From Bacteroidales bacterium (GTDB lineage: Bacteria > Bacteroidota > Bacteroidia > Bacteroidales > UBA1715): a stretch of DNA of 64,000 bases. Below the pieces are notes generated by a model, which was not told where the DNA came from, searched no databases, and worked only from the letters and a program-made list of their open reading frames with translations. A program made the translations under genes and the position numbers. Location: assembly GCA_024409235.1 (NCBI GenBank), contig JAKSUA010000009.1, positions 32,820 to 96,819 of the forward strand. The letters run 5' to 3'. Positions within the stretch are counted from its first letter, which is position 1, and the number at the start of each line of letters is the position of its first letter. Shown piece after piece: positions 45,547 through 55,228 of the stretch.

Positions 45547-48500
45547 ATGAATTTTATGAAAAAAAAACGAAATTGTGAATTAAAAAAAATAGTAGTATTC
45601 ATTATTTGTAGTTTATCTGCACTATTTTCATATTGTCAAATTGATAATCCTTTTTCTATACAAGGTATATCTGCATTTTGGTGTGCGGATTCAATACATC
45701 AAGAGGATGGAACAAAAGTACTTGCATGGCGAAGTTTGGATAGTGTTAGTTTATTGGTTTCTCAGTTAGAAGAATCTCGTGCACCTATATTAAAGAAAAA
45801 AGTTCTGGAACTTAATAATCATGCAGCTCTTCAGTTTGATGGGAGAGACTATCTTGATGGTGGAGACATTTTAAATGTGGGGACAGGACAAACTATTTTT
45901 GTTATTTTAAAATCAAATAATAAAATGGGTACAGTTGTCTCAAAAAATATATATGCTAGTGCACCTAGTAGATGGTGTCTCTCGTATGAGGGTGATCTCT
46001 TGTATTTTATGCAAGCAGAAAAGGTTGAGTATTCTATAATTGGTCCTGTGAATTTAAATAAATGGGAATTAATCTCAGGGAAGATAGACTTAAACAATGG
46101 CAAAATCTCGATGTTTCAGAGTGATAAAATACAAGAAGAGGAAATGCTTATAACAAAAAAAACAGTAATAAATAAGTATGATTTTTTGATTGGTGCACAT
46201 AACAATAGAGCCGGAACTGTACCTCCTATAGATGGTTTGTTTTTTACAGGTGACATTGCCGAACTTATTTTCTATGACCGTCCCCTGTCCAATATAGAAC
46301 GTCAATCGGTGGAAAACTATCTCCGTTCAAAATATTTCCCTGGAACAGAACGTGAACAGTTTTCGCTTGGTAATGATACTGTAGTTTCCTATGGATTTAA
46401 ACCTATTACTTTAACTGTTCCCGATAGAAGTTATTTTCAAACTATAACTTGGAGTACGGGAGAAACTTCACAATCTATACAGGTAAATAAATCTGGTGTC
46501 TATAGTGTGTTTGTAACTGATGATTGGGGTTATGAATATGTAGATACGATTAATATTACTATGCCCGAGATTCAATATATTCAAAATCAAACAATATGTG
46601 ATGGTTCTTCTGTTCTGTGGGATTGCGGCTTGGAAGGTGATTATACTTATTTGTGGTCAACGGGTGAAACTACTAAGGCAATCTCAATTACAACGGCTGG
46701 AAAATATGCACTAAAAATAACAGATAATCAAGGTTATTCTGTGAAATCAGATACTGTTGTTGTTTCTGTTGATGATTTTTCTACGAAAGCTCGCTTGGGT
46801 GCTGATACAACATTGTGTATAGGGAATAGTATTGGTTTGATTGCATGCTCCGAGGAGGCAAAAGCATATTTATGGAATACTGGCGATACAACTTCTACAA
46901 TAACAATAGAAAATGAGGGTGTGTATGTCTTATCTGTATTAAATGATCGTGGTTGTGTTGCCGTTGATGAAATACAGATATCAATAAAAGGAATTGCTCC
47001 AATAGTTCGTTTTGATATTGAAAATCAATGTTTTGGAGACTCTACGTGTCTCGTGTCAAGGTCTATTACAACAGATGGAACCCCGATTTCAAAGTCTTCA
47101 TGGATGATTGAAAATGATACATTGATAGCAGATGCGGTAAAATATAAATTCTCATCGCCTGATAATTTTCTTGTAAAATTAATTGTGGAAACCGAATCTG
47201 GATGTTCGCAATCTTTAGTCGATACAGTAACTATTCATCCTTTACCTGTAGTTAATTTCTCTCCGAAAATTGCATGTCAATATACAGCAAGAGAGATTAG
47301 CCCAGAGTCAAAGATTCAATCTAACAAAATTGTCAAATATGAATGGACGGCGGCTGGAAAACATACGGAAGATTCTTTATTCACGTTTCTTTCAGATACT
47401 GTAGGACTCTATCCGTTAATGATTGTTGCAACATCGGATTATGGTTGTGTAGATTCTTTGATGGATAAAATAACTGTTGTGGAATCTTCGAGGTTGGAGA
47501 TAAATCATTCGTCAATATGTATTGGTGATACGGTTTTAATTTTTGATGCAACTCGTTATGATTCTTTTAATCCTATGGTTTCGGGATATTGGACTTATGA
47601 TGGTCAACGTATTTCCTATGCTGAGGTTGTGGACCGATTTGTTGGTGATACTAATTCTCATGTCGTATCACTGAATGTTAAGACTTTGAATGGTTGTATG
47701 AATATTGTCAATGACACTATTAGAGCCTTCAATGTTCCTCATCCTTTGGTTGCAGATACAGTTTATGAATGTGTCGGTAATAGTTTTATTTTAAAAGATT
47801 TAGGGAAAACTGAAGATGTTGTTTCTGAAAGAAAATGGCTTGTAGATGGCAAGATTTTGGAAGAATCTATGATTATGATTGATTTTTCAGAGGCGGGTTC
47901 TTATCAGTATGCATTGGAAATAACAACGGAAAATGGTTGTTATGGTTCTTCTGAAGGGGTTATTGTTATCGAAGCAACGCCAACTGTGAATTTCTCATTC
48001 TATCCGGAATATGGTGCAGCGCCATTAGAGGTTAATTTTACAAATCTGTCGGAAAATGCAGCACTATATCAGTGGACTTTTGAAGAAAAGGAGATTTCAA
48101 ATGAAGAAAATCCTGAATATGTGTTTGAAGACAAGACACTTTCTTATGTTCAACTTCGAGCTTCGTCAGAACATGGTTGTAGTGATTCTTTAATAAAACA
48201 TATCGATATTCAGTTGTCAGATAGGAAGTTACAGATTGTCGGTGTTGAATTGATAGAAAAGAACGAAAAAATTCAGTATAAAGTTCAAATTTTAAATACG
48301 GGAAATGATGTTATACCAGAAATGGAAATATCATTGTCAAGTTCTGATTATCCTGTTTTGACGGAATTTTGGACTGGTGCTTTGAAACAAAATGAAGCAC
48401 TCGAATATGTATTCTCGGTGCAGACGGCTGTAAAAGGTGGTTCGTTGCCAGAATATGTCTGTGTGTCTGCCGCAGTTACCGCCTCGGAACAAAATATGAC

Positions 48501-48795
48501 ATTGTTTACAGATAAATATTGTATAGACAATGCAGAGGATTTCTCTATATATCATGTCGCTCCAAATCCAATAGAGGATAATGCAACGATTTCATTTGCA
48601 ACAAAGCAGTTTGGTACAATCGTTATTGAATGTTTCGATGAAAACGGAAAAGTTCGTTTATCACAGGAACTAAAGGATTTATCTGTTGGATACCATACAG
48701 TTCTTCTTGATTGTAGTAAATTACAGGCCGGAAGATATGTTCTTCAAATGAAACAGGGAAATAAAACTGAACGAATTCCGTTTGTGAAGTTGTAA
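45547..48795 (+). CDS. Large secreted protein with LamG-like, PKD-like repeats and T9SS sorting domain
   Basis: The 1082 residues have a signal peptide (about 1-35, ending YCQ), a concanavalin/LamG-like domain (about 40-260, LQFDGRDYLDGGDILNVG), a series of Ig/PKD-like repeats (about 270-910) with recurring W-S-T-G-E/D and Y-L-W-N-T-G-D-T-T patterns, and a C-terminal type IX secretion sorting domain (about 1000-1082; APNPIEDNATISF ... ENGKVRLSQELKDL ... LQAGRYVLQMKQG). T9SS cargo is exported across the outer membrane and often anchored to a special LPS. It is 20 bases after the glycan gene group on the same strand. Confidence 0.88.
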   Translation: MNFMKKKRNCELKKIVVFIICSLSALFSYCQIDNPFSIQGISAFWCADSIHQEDGTKVLAWRSLDSVSLLVSQLEESRAPILKKKVLELNNHAALQFDGRDYLDGGDILNVGTGQTIFVILKSNNKMGTVVSKNIYASAPSRWCLSYEGDLLYFMQAEKVEYSIIGPVNLNKWELISGKIDLNNGKISMFQSDKIQEEEMLITKKTVINKYDFLIGAHNNRAGTVPPIDGLFFTGDIAELIFYDRPLSNIERQSVENYLRSKYFPGTEREQFSLGNDTVVSYGFKPITLTVPDRSYFQTITWSTGETSQSIQVNKSGVYSVFVTDDWGYEYVDTINITMPEIQYIQNQTICDGSSVLWDCGLEGDYTYLWSTGETTKAISITTAGKYALKITDNQGYSVKSDTVVVSVDDFSTKARLGADTTLCIGNSIGLIACSEEAKAYLWNTGDTTSTITIENEGVYVLSVLNDRGCVAVDEIQISIKGIAPIVRFDIENQCFGDSTCLVSRSITTDGTPISKSSWMIENDTLIADAVKYKFSSPDNFLVKLIVETESGCSQSLVDTVTIHPLPVVNFSPKIACQYTAREISPESKIQSNKIVKYEWTAAGKHTEDSLFTFLSDTVGLYPLMIVATSDYGCVDSLMDKITVVESSRLEINHSSICIGDTVLIFDATRYDSFNPMVSGYWTYDGQRISYAEVVDRFVGDTNSHVVSLNVKTLNGCMNIVNDTIRAFNVPHPLVADTVYECVGNSFILKDLGKTEDVVSERKWLVDGKILEESMIMIDFSEAGSYQYALEITTENGCYGSSEGVIVIEATPTVNFSFYPEYGAAPLEVNFTNLSENAALYQWTFEEKEISNEENPEYVFEDKTLSYVQLRASSEHGCSDSLIKHIDIQLSDRKLQIVGVELIEKNEKIQYKVQILNTGNDVIPEMEISLSSSDYPVLTEFWTGALKQNEALEYVFSVQTAVKGGSLPEYVCVSAAVTASEQNMTLFTDKYCIDNAEDFSIYHVAPNPIEDNATISFATKQFGTIVIECFDENGKVRLSQELKDLSVGYHTVLLDCSKLQAGRYVLQMKQGNKTERIPFVKL

Positions 48796-48798
48796 TAG

Positions 48799-50865
48799 TT
48801 ACTTCTTTATCTTATTGAAATTTTTTAATCCAGTAAGAAGAAATTCTTTATAGGTTTCGATATTCTTTGCTTGATCGTAGCCTATTGGTTCGCAAAGCTT
48901 TTCTCCATCTGTTGAAAGAAGAACATAATATGGCTGCATTAATCCGTGATAGTTTTTCATCATAAAAATGCTCCAGTGTTCTCCTAAAGTTGTGATGTTG
49001 TACGTTTTATCACCATATACTTCTTTTCGTGCTAGCGTTGAGTCCAATGGTTCACGTGAGTCTAAGTATAATGAGATTAAAACGTATTCATCTTTTATGA
49101 TTTGTAATATTTCTGGTTTAGCCCAAACATTCATTTCGATTTTTCGGCAATTTTCGCATCCCAAACCGGTAAAATCTAGTAGGATAGGTTTGTTTTCTTT
49201 TTTTGCATACGCAACGCCTTCTTCGTAATCGTAGAATCCATTTATTCCGTATGGTGAGTGGAATAGGGTACCGTATTTCTTTTCGGTTTGCGTTTGCACT
49301 TCTTCCGTATTCCAAAGATTAATTTTTTGTGTGCTCATAGGTGGCAACCAGCCGCTGATGCTGTCAATTGGTTTTCCTAAAAATCCTGGAATAAGGTATA
49401 AAGCGGTGGCAAAAATAATGAATGAGATTGCCAATCGTGGTTTGGTGATTTTCTTTTTTGAGCTGTGTCCGATACGTATAATTCTTAGAATGCTTAAGCC
49501 CCATAATACTAATAGAAGAATCCAAATCGCAATAAATAAATCTCGAGGTAAAATTCCCCAACCTGCAACCAAGTCTGCTTTAGAGATAAATTTAAGTGCG
49601 AATGCAAGTTCTATAAATCCAAGGGAGATTTTTACGTCATTCATCCATTCTCCTGATTTTGCAAGTGAGGATAGGAGGGACGGTATTGCTGCAAATACAA
49701 TAAATGGAAGGGACAGTGCTGTTGAGAAACCAAGCATTCCTATCATAGGGCCAGTAATAGACCCGGAAACAACTGATTCTACTAATAATGTTCCAATAAT
49801 CATTGCGGTGCATGAGAATGAAACTAACACTAAGGTAAATGCCATGAAAAATATGCTCAGAAATCCTTTTGAATTGTCTGCTTTTTGATCGAAGTAATTT
49901 ATCCAGCTTGTTGGTAGCATTAATTCAAAAACACCGAAAAATGATATTGCAAAAACAACGAATATTATAAAGAACACCATATTAAATGCTGGTGCTGTCG
50001 AAAGCTTATTTAATGCATCTACGCCAAATAACAACGTGATACATAGTCCAAGGCTGACAAAAATCAGTATTATTGAAAGACCATAAATTATAACGTCTCT
50101 TAATGCATGTTTCTTGTCACGTTTAAGGAACATACTCACGGTCATTGGAACCATAGGAAATACGCATGGTGTTAAAAAAGCCAATAGTCCACCTAAAAAT
50201 CCTAATATGAAAATCATTGCCAAAGAACGGTTTTCCTGAGGAATCTCTGTGGTTTGTGATATTTGTTTCTCTGTGCTTGCTGTGTCTATGACAACAATTG
50301 TGTCAGGATTCGTTGTTTGTTCTTCGTTTTCTTTGATAGTTGAGTCTTTTGTTTCTATAACAGGATTTTCTTTTGGTGTTACTGTATTATTTTCTTTAGA
50401 CTCTATAATAAAAGCTGGAATTGCCACCGAGAATTCTTCAGGAAATGGATTTAGACAGTAGCCGTCATCCTTACAAAGCTGATAGCTGTAAGTACCTTTT
50501 ATCTCTGTGGCATCTATATTTTTGGTTACAACAAAGGTTTGGCTCCAACGTGTTTTATTTGAAAACTGACGGATGTTTATTTCGAAAATTTCATCAAAAA
50601 ATTCTTGTGGCTGTTCAGAAAGAATCTGTAAATTTCCTTTTTTCTTTATTCCATCCGGAAGTTCAAAATTGATTTTTGCCGCAATGGGTCCGCCTTCTAC
50701 TTGATCAAAACTATATAAATGAAAATCTTGAGGAATTTCAATGTCAAAAATTATTTTGAACTCATTTTTTCCGGAAGTCTGATAGTTTATTTCCCAATTT
50801 GCGGTCTGAGACAAGGTAAATAGGGGAAATAATAATATGAAAAAGAATATTTTGAGAAATTTCAT
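48799..50865 (-). CDS. dsbD: DsbD-family thiol:disulfide interchange protein
   Basis: The 688 residues comprise a signal peptide (about 1-20), an N-terminal periplasmic domain (about 22-150, with Cys in CKDDGYCLNPFPEEF), a Pro/Glu/Thr-rich linker (about 160-215), a central membrane domain (eight or so helices, about 220-510; LTPCVFPMVPMTVS and FSCTAMIIG hold the redox Cys) and a C-terminal thioredoxin-like domain with GLGCENCRK (about 569). It moves electrons from cytoplasm to periplasmic thiols. The start at ATG 50865 follows a -7 element at 50881-50888. It converges 3 bases from the T9SS cargo gene. Confidence 0.9.
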   Translation of the reverse strand: MKFLKIFFFILLFPLFTLSQTANWEINYQTSGKNEFKIIFDIEIPQDFHLYSFDQVEGGPIAAKINFELPDGIKKKGNLQILSEQPQEFFDEIFEINIRQFSNKTRWSQTFVVTKNIDATEIKGTYSYQLCKDDGYCLNPFPEEFSVAIPAFIIESKENNTVTPKENPVIETKDSTIKENEEQTTNPDTIVVIDTASTEKQISQTTEIPQENRSLAMIFILGFLGGLLAFLTPCVFPMVPMTVSMFLKRDKKHALRDVIIYGLSIILIFVSLGLCITLLFGVDALNKLSTAPAFNMVFFIIFVVFAISFFGVFELMLPTSWINYFDQKADNSKGFLSIFFMAFTLVLVSFSCTAMIIGTLLVESVVSGSITGPMIGMLGFSTALSLPFIVFAAIPSLLSSLAKSGEWMNDVKISLGFIELAFALKFISKADLVAGWGILPRDLFIAIWILLLVLWGLSILRIIRIGHSSKKKITKPRLAISFIIFATALYLIPGFLGKPIDSISGWLPPMSTQKINLWNTEEVQTQTEKKYGTLFHSPYGINGFYDYEEGVAYAKKENKPILLDFTGLGCENCRKIEMNVWAKPEILQIIKDEYVLISLYLDSREPLDSTLARKEVYGDKTYNITTLGEHWSIFMMKNYHGLMQPYYVLLSTDGEKLCEPIGYDQAKNIETYKEFLLTGLKNFNKIKK

Positions 50866-50880
50866 AGTTCTGATTTTCCA

Positions 50881-50888
50881 CAAATGTA
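50881..50888 (-). promoter_or_regulatory. -7 element of dsbD abutting the pgk terminator
   Basis: TACATTTG on the minus strand lies 16 bases before the dsbD ATG at 50865. It immediately follows the T-tract of the pgk terminator. Confidence 0.55.
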
Positions 50889-50921
50889 TAAAAAAAGCCC
50901 TTTCAAATTATGAAAGGGCTT
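50889..50921 (-). terminator. Terminator after pgk
   Basis: An 11-bp stem (50895-50905 with 50911-50921) has a 5-base loop. On the minus strand it is followed by a T6 run that leads into the dsbD promoter. Confidence 0.85.
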
Positions 50922-50948
50922 TGTGAAATAATCGTATGTTATAGATTA

Positions 50949-52220
50949 TTATTCACCTTTGATAGCAGCAACACCTGGAAGAACTTTTCCTTCGATTGCT
51001 TCTAGTAATGCACCACCACCAGTTGAGATGTATGATACTTGGTCAGCAAGACCGAATTTGTTGATACAAGCAACTGAGTCACCACCACCGATTAGAGAGA
51101 AAGCGCCTTCTTTTGTTGCAGCAGCGATTGCATTAGCGATAGCTTTTGAACCAGCAGTGAAATCGTCACATTCGAATACACCTGCAGGACCGTTCCAAAG
51201 GATAGTTTTTGCACCTTTGATAGCGTCAGCGAATTTCTTTTGGCTTTCTGGTCCAGCATCCAAACCTTCGAAACCATCTTCGATAGCACCTGAAGCAGAT
51301 ACTTTTACTTGAGCACCAGCTTTAAGAGACATAGAATCGAAATCGAAAGCATTTGTAACAACAGAATCAGTACCTAGAACTAATTCTACATTGTTTTTCT
51401 TTGCCAATTCTTGGATGTTAAGAGCAAGGTCAAGTTTATCTTCTTCGCAGATTGAAGAACCAACTTTACCACCGTTAGCTTTTGCGAAAGTGTAAGTCAT
51501 ACCACCGCAAAGGATCAATTTGTCAACTTTAGTCATCAAGTTTTCGATGATACCGATTTTAGTTGATACTTTTGAACCACCCATGATAGCAACGAATGGA
51601 CGGTTGATGTTGTTCAATACATTGTCAACAGCTTTTACTTCTTTTTCCATCAAGTAACCTAACATCTTGCTGTCTTCGTTGAAGTAATCAGCGATAACTG
51701 CAGTAGAAGCGTGTTTACGGTGAGCAGTACCGAATGCATCGTTGATGTAGCAGTCAGCGTATGAAGCCAAAACTTTAGAGAAATCTTTTTGTTTTGCTTT
51801 CATTTCTTTCTTAGCAGCTTCGTAAGCTGGATCTTCTTTGTCGATACCAACTGGTTTACCTTCTTCTTCACCATAGAAACGAAGGTTTTCAAGCATAAGA
51901 ACTTCTCCTGGTTTCAAAGCAGCAGCTTCTGCTTGTGCTTTTTGACAGTCGTTTACGAATTTTACTGGAGCACCAAGACGTTCTGCAACAGCGTCAACGA
52001 TTTGGCTTAAAGAATATTTAGCAACAACTTGGCCTTTTGGTTTACCCATGTGGCTCATGATGATTAATGAACCGCCGTCAGCCAAAACTTTCTTTAATGT
52101 TGGAAGAGCACCCATAATACGAGTGTCGTCTTTTACTTTACCGTTTTCTAGTGGAACGTTGAAGTCCACACGAACGATTGCTTTTTTACCAGCAAATTTG
52201 TAATTGTCAATTGTTTGCAT
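50949..52220 (-). CDS. pgk: Phosphoglycerate kinase
   Basis: This 423-residue glycolytic enzyme transfers phosphate from 1,3-bisphosphoglycerate to ADP. It has [21 protein letters not shown] near the start, [18 protein letters not shown] (about 220) and [13 protein letters not shown] (about 377) near the C-terminus. It is about 25 residues longer than the common form because of a Lys/Glu-rich insert at about 125-150 ([20 protein letters not shown]), which other Bacteroidota enzymes also have. Codon use is strongly biased, as in a highly expressed gene. Confidence 0.97.
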   Translation of the reverse strand: MQTIDNYKFAGKKAIVRVDFNVPLENGKVKDDTRIMGALPTLKKVLADGGSLIIMSHMGKPKGQVVAKYSLSQIVDAVAERLGAPVKFVNDCQKAQAEAAALKPGEVLMLENLRFYGEEEGKPVGIDKEDPAYEAAKKEMKAKQKDFSKVLASYADCYINDAFGTAHRKHASTAVIADYFNEDSKMLGYLMEKEVKAVDNVLNNINRPFVAIMGGSKVSTKIGIIENLMTKVDKLILCGGMTYTFAKANGGKVGSSICEEDKLDLALNIQELAKKNNVELVLGTDSVVTNAFDFDSMSLKAGAQVKVSASGAIEDGFEGLDAGPESQKKFADAIKGAKTILWNGPAGVFECDDFTAGSKAIANAIAAATKEGAFSLIGGGDSVACINKFGLADQVSYISTGGGALLEAIEGKVLPGVAAIKGE

Positions 52221-52261
52221 TGTATAAAATGTTATTTGTTAATACTAAATTTTTACAGCAC

Positions 52262-52269
52262 CAAATATA
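52262..52269 (-). promoter_or_regulatory. -7 element for pgk
   Basis: TATATTTG on the minus strand lies 41 bases before the pgk ATG. Confidence 0.5.
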
Positions 52270-52325
52270 TAAAAAAACACTGTTAAATGCACAAGATTGA
52301 TTTATGTTTATTTTGGGAATAACTA

Positions 52326-52364
52326 ATCTCATATCAAATCTGGATGTCCGATTTGATATGAGAT
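52326..52364. repeat. Perfect 15-bp inverted repeat upstream of pgk
   Basis: Arms 52326-52340 and 52350-52364 are exact inverse copies around a 9-base centre. No T-tract follows on either side, so it is not a standard terminator. It lies between the acyl-ligase gene and the pgk promoter and could be an operator or an mRNA structure. Confidence 0.8.
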
Positions 52365-52427
52365 GCATAAATTATTGTCTGCCAGTTTTTTATAAAAGGT
52401 GAATATAAATTTTATGAATTGCTAATT

Positions 52428-54905
52428 TTAAGCAGCCTGATAGTCTTTCAGCTTGTTTGAAATAGTGGTTCTTACGTGTTTTTTTATTTCTGCAACAGAA
52501 AATTCCTGAGGATATACAGGTCTAAGAAAATCTACCGATATTTTCGCAAAAGGACGTGGCAGTAAGATTTTATTGAAAACTGCACGTTCAGAACCTTCTA
52601 TAGCAACAGGAACCACAGGCACGTTCAATTCTTTGCTCAAAATCGCAAAACTATCTTTGAAAGCTAATAGTTTTTTGTCGAGTGAACGTGTTCCTTCTGG
52701 GAAGATTACCACATTTTTTCCGTTTTTAAGAACGGCTGCCATTTGCTGTAAAGATTCACGTACATTTTTGTTCTTATCCATCAGGATAACATTGTTTTTG
52801 TTGGCCATAAAGTGGGCAAATTTTGAACGCAAGTGTTTTTCTTTAGCAAAGAAAAATGTGTTCTTTACAATCTTCTGTTTTAGTTTTGATGTGATGAAAT
52901 AGCCGTCTAAAGCACTGCGGTGGTTTGCCACAATAATGCAAGGTTGGTTTGGCATCTCAAAGTTTCCGTGTTTTTTATATTTGTACACAATATGCATTAG
53001 AACCTTTACAATTCTACTGCAGAAAGCCTGTATAAATCTGTTTTTCGGAATAGTAAAATTAATTTTAGAAGAAAGAATTTCTTTCCATGAAACAGATTCA
53101 ATATTGGAACATTCTGAATTGTTGTTTTCTACATACTCGCTAAGCTTTTCAAGATTATTGTATGTGTCAAGCTGCATTTCGTTCATGCAGATGCCAAAAG
53201 ATTCCTCAATAAAAGCAAGTAAGGCAACGCGTTCCAACGAATCCATTGCTAAGTCAATTTCGAAGTGATCTGTACTACGTACACGTTTTTCAAGCGATGA
53301 TTCTACATATTTCTTAAGACTGATAAATACAGCACTTCTGTTTGCGTCATCTTCTTTTTCTTCTGTTTTTTCAACAGTTGCTAAACCGGCTAATTTAAAG
53401 CGTTGAACTTTCATTAAGCGTGTACGTGGCAATTCTCCGGAATACAAATGAAATTGCTTGATACGTTTGTATGGAGCAACTGTTAGATTGAATTGTTCTA
53501 TTTCTTTTTTGAATGTTTCCTGTAAATCTTCGCTGTTATCGCGGACTTCGTTCATGTTAGGAACGATAATGCACTGTAAAACAGAATCTTTTAGGAAAAT
53601 GCCAAGTTCCTTGATTTTATTTGTTTGATTAAGAATTGCAAATTCTAATTCTTCAGGGTTAATGTTTTTTCCGTTTGCTGTTACAATAATATCTTTTAAT
53701 CGTCCTGTAATTTTTATGCTTCCTTTGTCTATTTCCCCTATATCGCCAGTATGAAGCCATCCGTCACGAATAATCTGAGCTGTTTCTTCGGGGCGGTTGT
53801 AATAACCTTTCATCACGTTGTCGCCTTTTACGCACACTTCGCCGTTTTCGTCAATTTTTACTTCTATGTCAGGTAAAGGTTCTCCTGCATAGCCAATACG
53901 TATGTTCCATGGTCTCGGAAAACTAATCATTGGAGCGGTTTCTGTCATTCCGTAGCCTTCCATTACGTTGAAACCTAATGTTTTAAAGAATGAACCTATT
54001 TCCACTGGTAAACTTGCACCTCCCGAAACCAAGTAGTCCATATTCCCTCCGAATTTTTTGTGCACTTGTCCAAATATCATTTTAGAAAAACGCTGGGAAT
54101 TAATTAGTTTCGCTATGTTGAATAAGGCTCTTGTTACGAATGATGAATTGATTTTAGAAGAAATACCATTTGCTAAAATTTCATAAAGACGTGGTACACC
54201 AATAAAAATGGCAATTTTGCCACGTGTTAATGTTCCCAAAATAGATTCAGCTGTAAGGCTTTCGGCAATATATACCGTTGCTCCTACATATAATGGTGCT
54301 ATTAGTGAACCGATAAGCGGAAAAACGTGGTGTAATGGCAAGAGAATCATTACATTTCGTTTTGCGTTAAAGATTTCAATTTTTTCTGAAACTGAAGAAA
54401 TGTTGCAATAGATGTTTTTCCATGTTAGCATAACACCTTTGGGAGAACCAGTTGTCCCCGAAGTGTAAATTATTACCATTGTTTTCTCAAAATCTTCAAC
54501 GGTAATGTCTTCGTATTCTTGCTTGTCTTCCAAAATAAAATCTTCTGAAAGCAAGACTTTTTGCGATAGAGAACTTGTTTGTGCCTCGTTTACAATCGGT
54601 AATTTTTCCGTAGATGTAAATATTATGTCGGGATTACAGTCCGATATAATATAAGCAAGTTCGCTTGATGTTGATTGGGCATCTACAGGAACTACGGTTG
54701 CACCGCATTTAAATGCGGCAAAAAAGGCAAAAATCCATTCTGGTGAGTTTTCGGCAAACAGAAGAATTTTTTCTGGAGTTTTGTCTTTGCAGAATGTTTC
54801 TGCATATTGTTTTGAGTATTGTAATAGTTGATTATACGTGTATTCTTTGTCTTTATACACGATTGCTTTTTGATCGCTTGATTTTAAAATAATCATGTCT
54901 TGCAT
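52428..54905 (-). CDS. Acyl-CoA/ACP synthetase - acyl carrier - PlsC acyltransferase fusion
   Basis: The 825 residues fuse three parts. An AMP-binding ligase (about 1-500) has IIYTSGTTGSPKGVM (about 145), GYGMTETAPM and the hinge-region TGRLKDIIVTANGKNINPEE. An acyl carrier domain (about 525-600) has the attachment Ser in LAMDSLERVALL (about 553). A PlsC-type acyltransferase (about 630-825) has NHRSALD (about 658) and FPEGTRSLD (about 732). The enzyme probably activates fatty acids, loads its own carrier and transfers them to lysophospholipid, as the Aas enzyme does, but with a carrier between. Lipid repair or fatty-acid recycling is inferred. Confidence 0.9.
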   Translation of the reverse strand: MQDMIILKSSDQKAIVYKDKEYTYNQLLQYSKQYAETFCKDKTPEKILLFAENSPEWIFAFFAAFKCGATVVPVDAQSTSSELAYIISDCNPDIIFTSTEKLPIVNEAQTSSLSQKVLLSEDFILEDKQEYEDITVEDFEKTMVIIYTSGTTGSPKGVMLTWKNIYCNISSVSEKIEIFNAKRNVMILLPLHHVFPLIGSLIAPLYVGATVYIAESLTAESILGTLTRGKIAIFIGVPRLYEILANGISSKINSSFVTRALFNIAKLINSQRFSKMIFGQVHKKFGGNMDYLVSGGASLPVEIGSFFKTLGFNVMEGYGMTETAPMISFPRPWNIRIGYAGEPLPDIEVKIDENGEVCVKGDNVMKGYYNRPEETAQIIRDGWLHTGDIGEIDKGSIKITGRLKDIIVTANGKNINPEELEFAILNQTNKIKELGIFLKDSVLQCIIVPNMNEVRDNSEDLQETFKKEIEQFNLTVAPYKRIKQFHLYSGELPRTRLMKVQRFKLAGLATVEKTEEKEDDANRSAVFISLKKYVESSLEKRVRSTDHFEIDLAMDSLERVALLAFIEESFGICMNEMQLDTYNNLEKLSEYVENNNSECSNIESVSWKEILSSKINFTIPKNRFIQAFCSRIVKVLMHIVYKYKKHGNFEMPNQPCIIVANHRSALDGYFITSKLKQKIVKNTFFFAKEKHLRSKFAHFMANKNNVILMDKNKNVRESLQQMAAVLKNGKNVVIFPEGTRSLDKKLLAFKDSFAILSKELNVPVVPVAIEGSERAVFNKILLPRPFAKISVDFLRPVYPQEFSVAEIKKHVRTTISNKLKDYQAA

Positions 54906-54918
54906 TGTTTGTTTGAAT

Positions 54919-54926
54919 CAAATGTA
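54919..54926 (-). promoter_or_regulatory. -7 element for the acyl-ligase fusion gene
   Basis: TACATTTG on the minus strand lies 14 bases before the ATG at 54905. Confidence 0.5.
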
Positions 54927-55215
54927 GCATATATAAATAGCAGTAGCAAAAAAATGGTTTTTGTAGTGGTTTTGTGTGGTAAAATGCCGAAAATAGGTGC
55001 AAAAATGTAATTTTAGGGGTGAATTTCGGATTGCTTTGATTGTTTGTGGGGTGATTTTGTGGTTTAAATAAAAGGACGGTGTGATGATTTTGGATGATAA
55101 GAAAATGAATAACTCTTTGCTTTTTCGTAAAATGTTCGGGTAAATTCATTTTTTGATAAAAATGTAAGCTTGTAAGAATACCAGAAATCAAATGCTTGGG
55201 TATTCCTTAATTTTA
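54927..55215. other. Intergenic region between divergent genes
   Basis: This G/T-rich stretch separates the divergent acyl-ligase and reductase genes. It holds promoters at both edges and a weak 7-bp inverted repeat near 55178-55206 (GAATACC ... GGTATTC) that overlaps the -33 region of the rightward promoter. I see no gene or RNA in the rest. Confidence 0.45.
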
Positions 55216-55223
55216 TATCTTTG
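55216..55223 (+). promoter_or_regulatory. -7 element for the FAD reductase gene, possibly giving a leaderless mRNA
   Basis: TATCTTTG has a TTG 17-18 bases upstream (55196-55198) and ends only 5 bases before the ATG at 55229. It overlaps a GTG at 55223, which is therefore unlikely to be the start. Confidence 0.55.
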
Positions 55224-55228
55224 TGATT

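Noticed and set aside
49331..49888. Plus-strand 185-codon open frame within dsbD
   Set aside because: dsbD is intact with all its membrane segments and redox Cys; the opposite frame lacks a promoter and resembles no family.
55178..55206. Terminator or operator hairpin before the FAD reductase gene
   Set aside because: The stem is only 7 bp with a long loop and no T-tract, so it is too weak to call as a separate feature.
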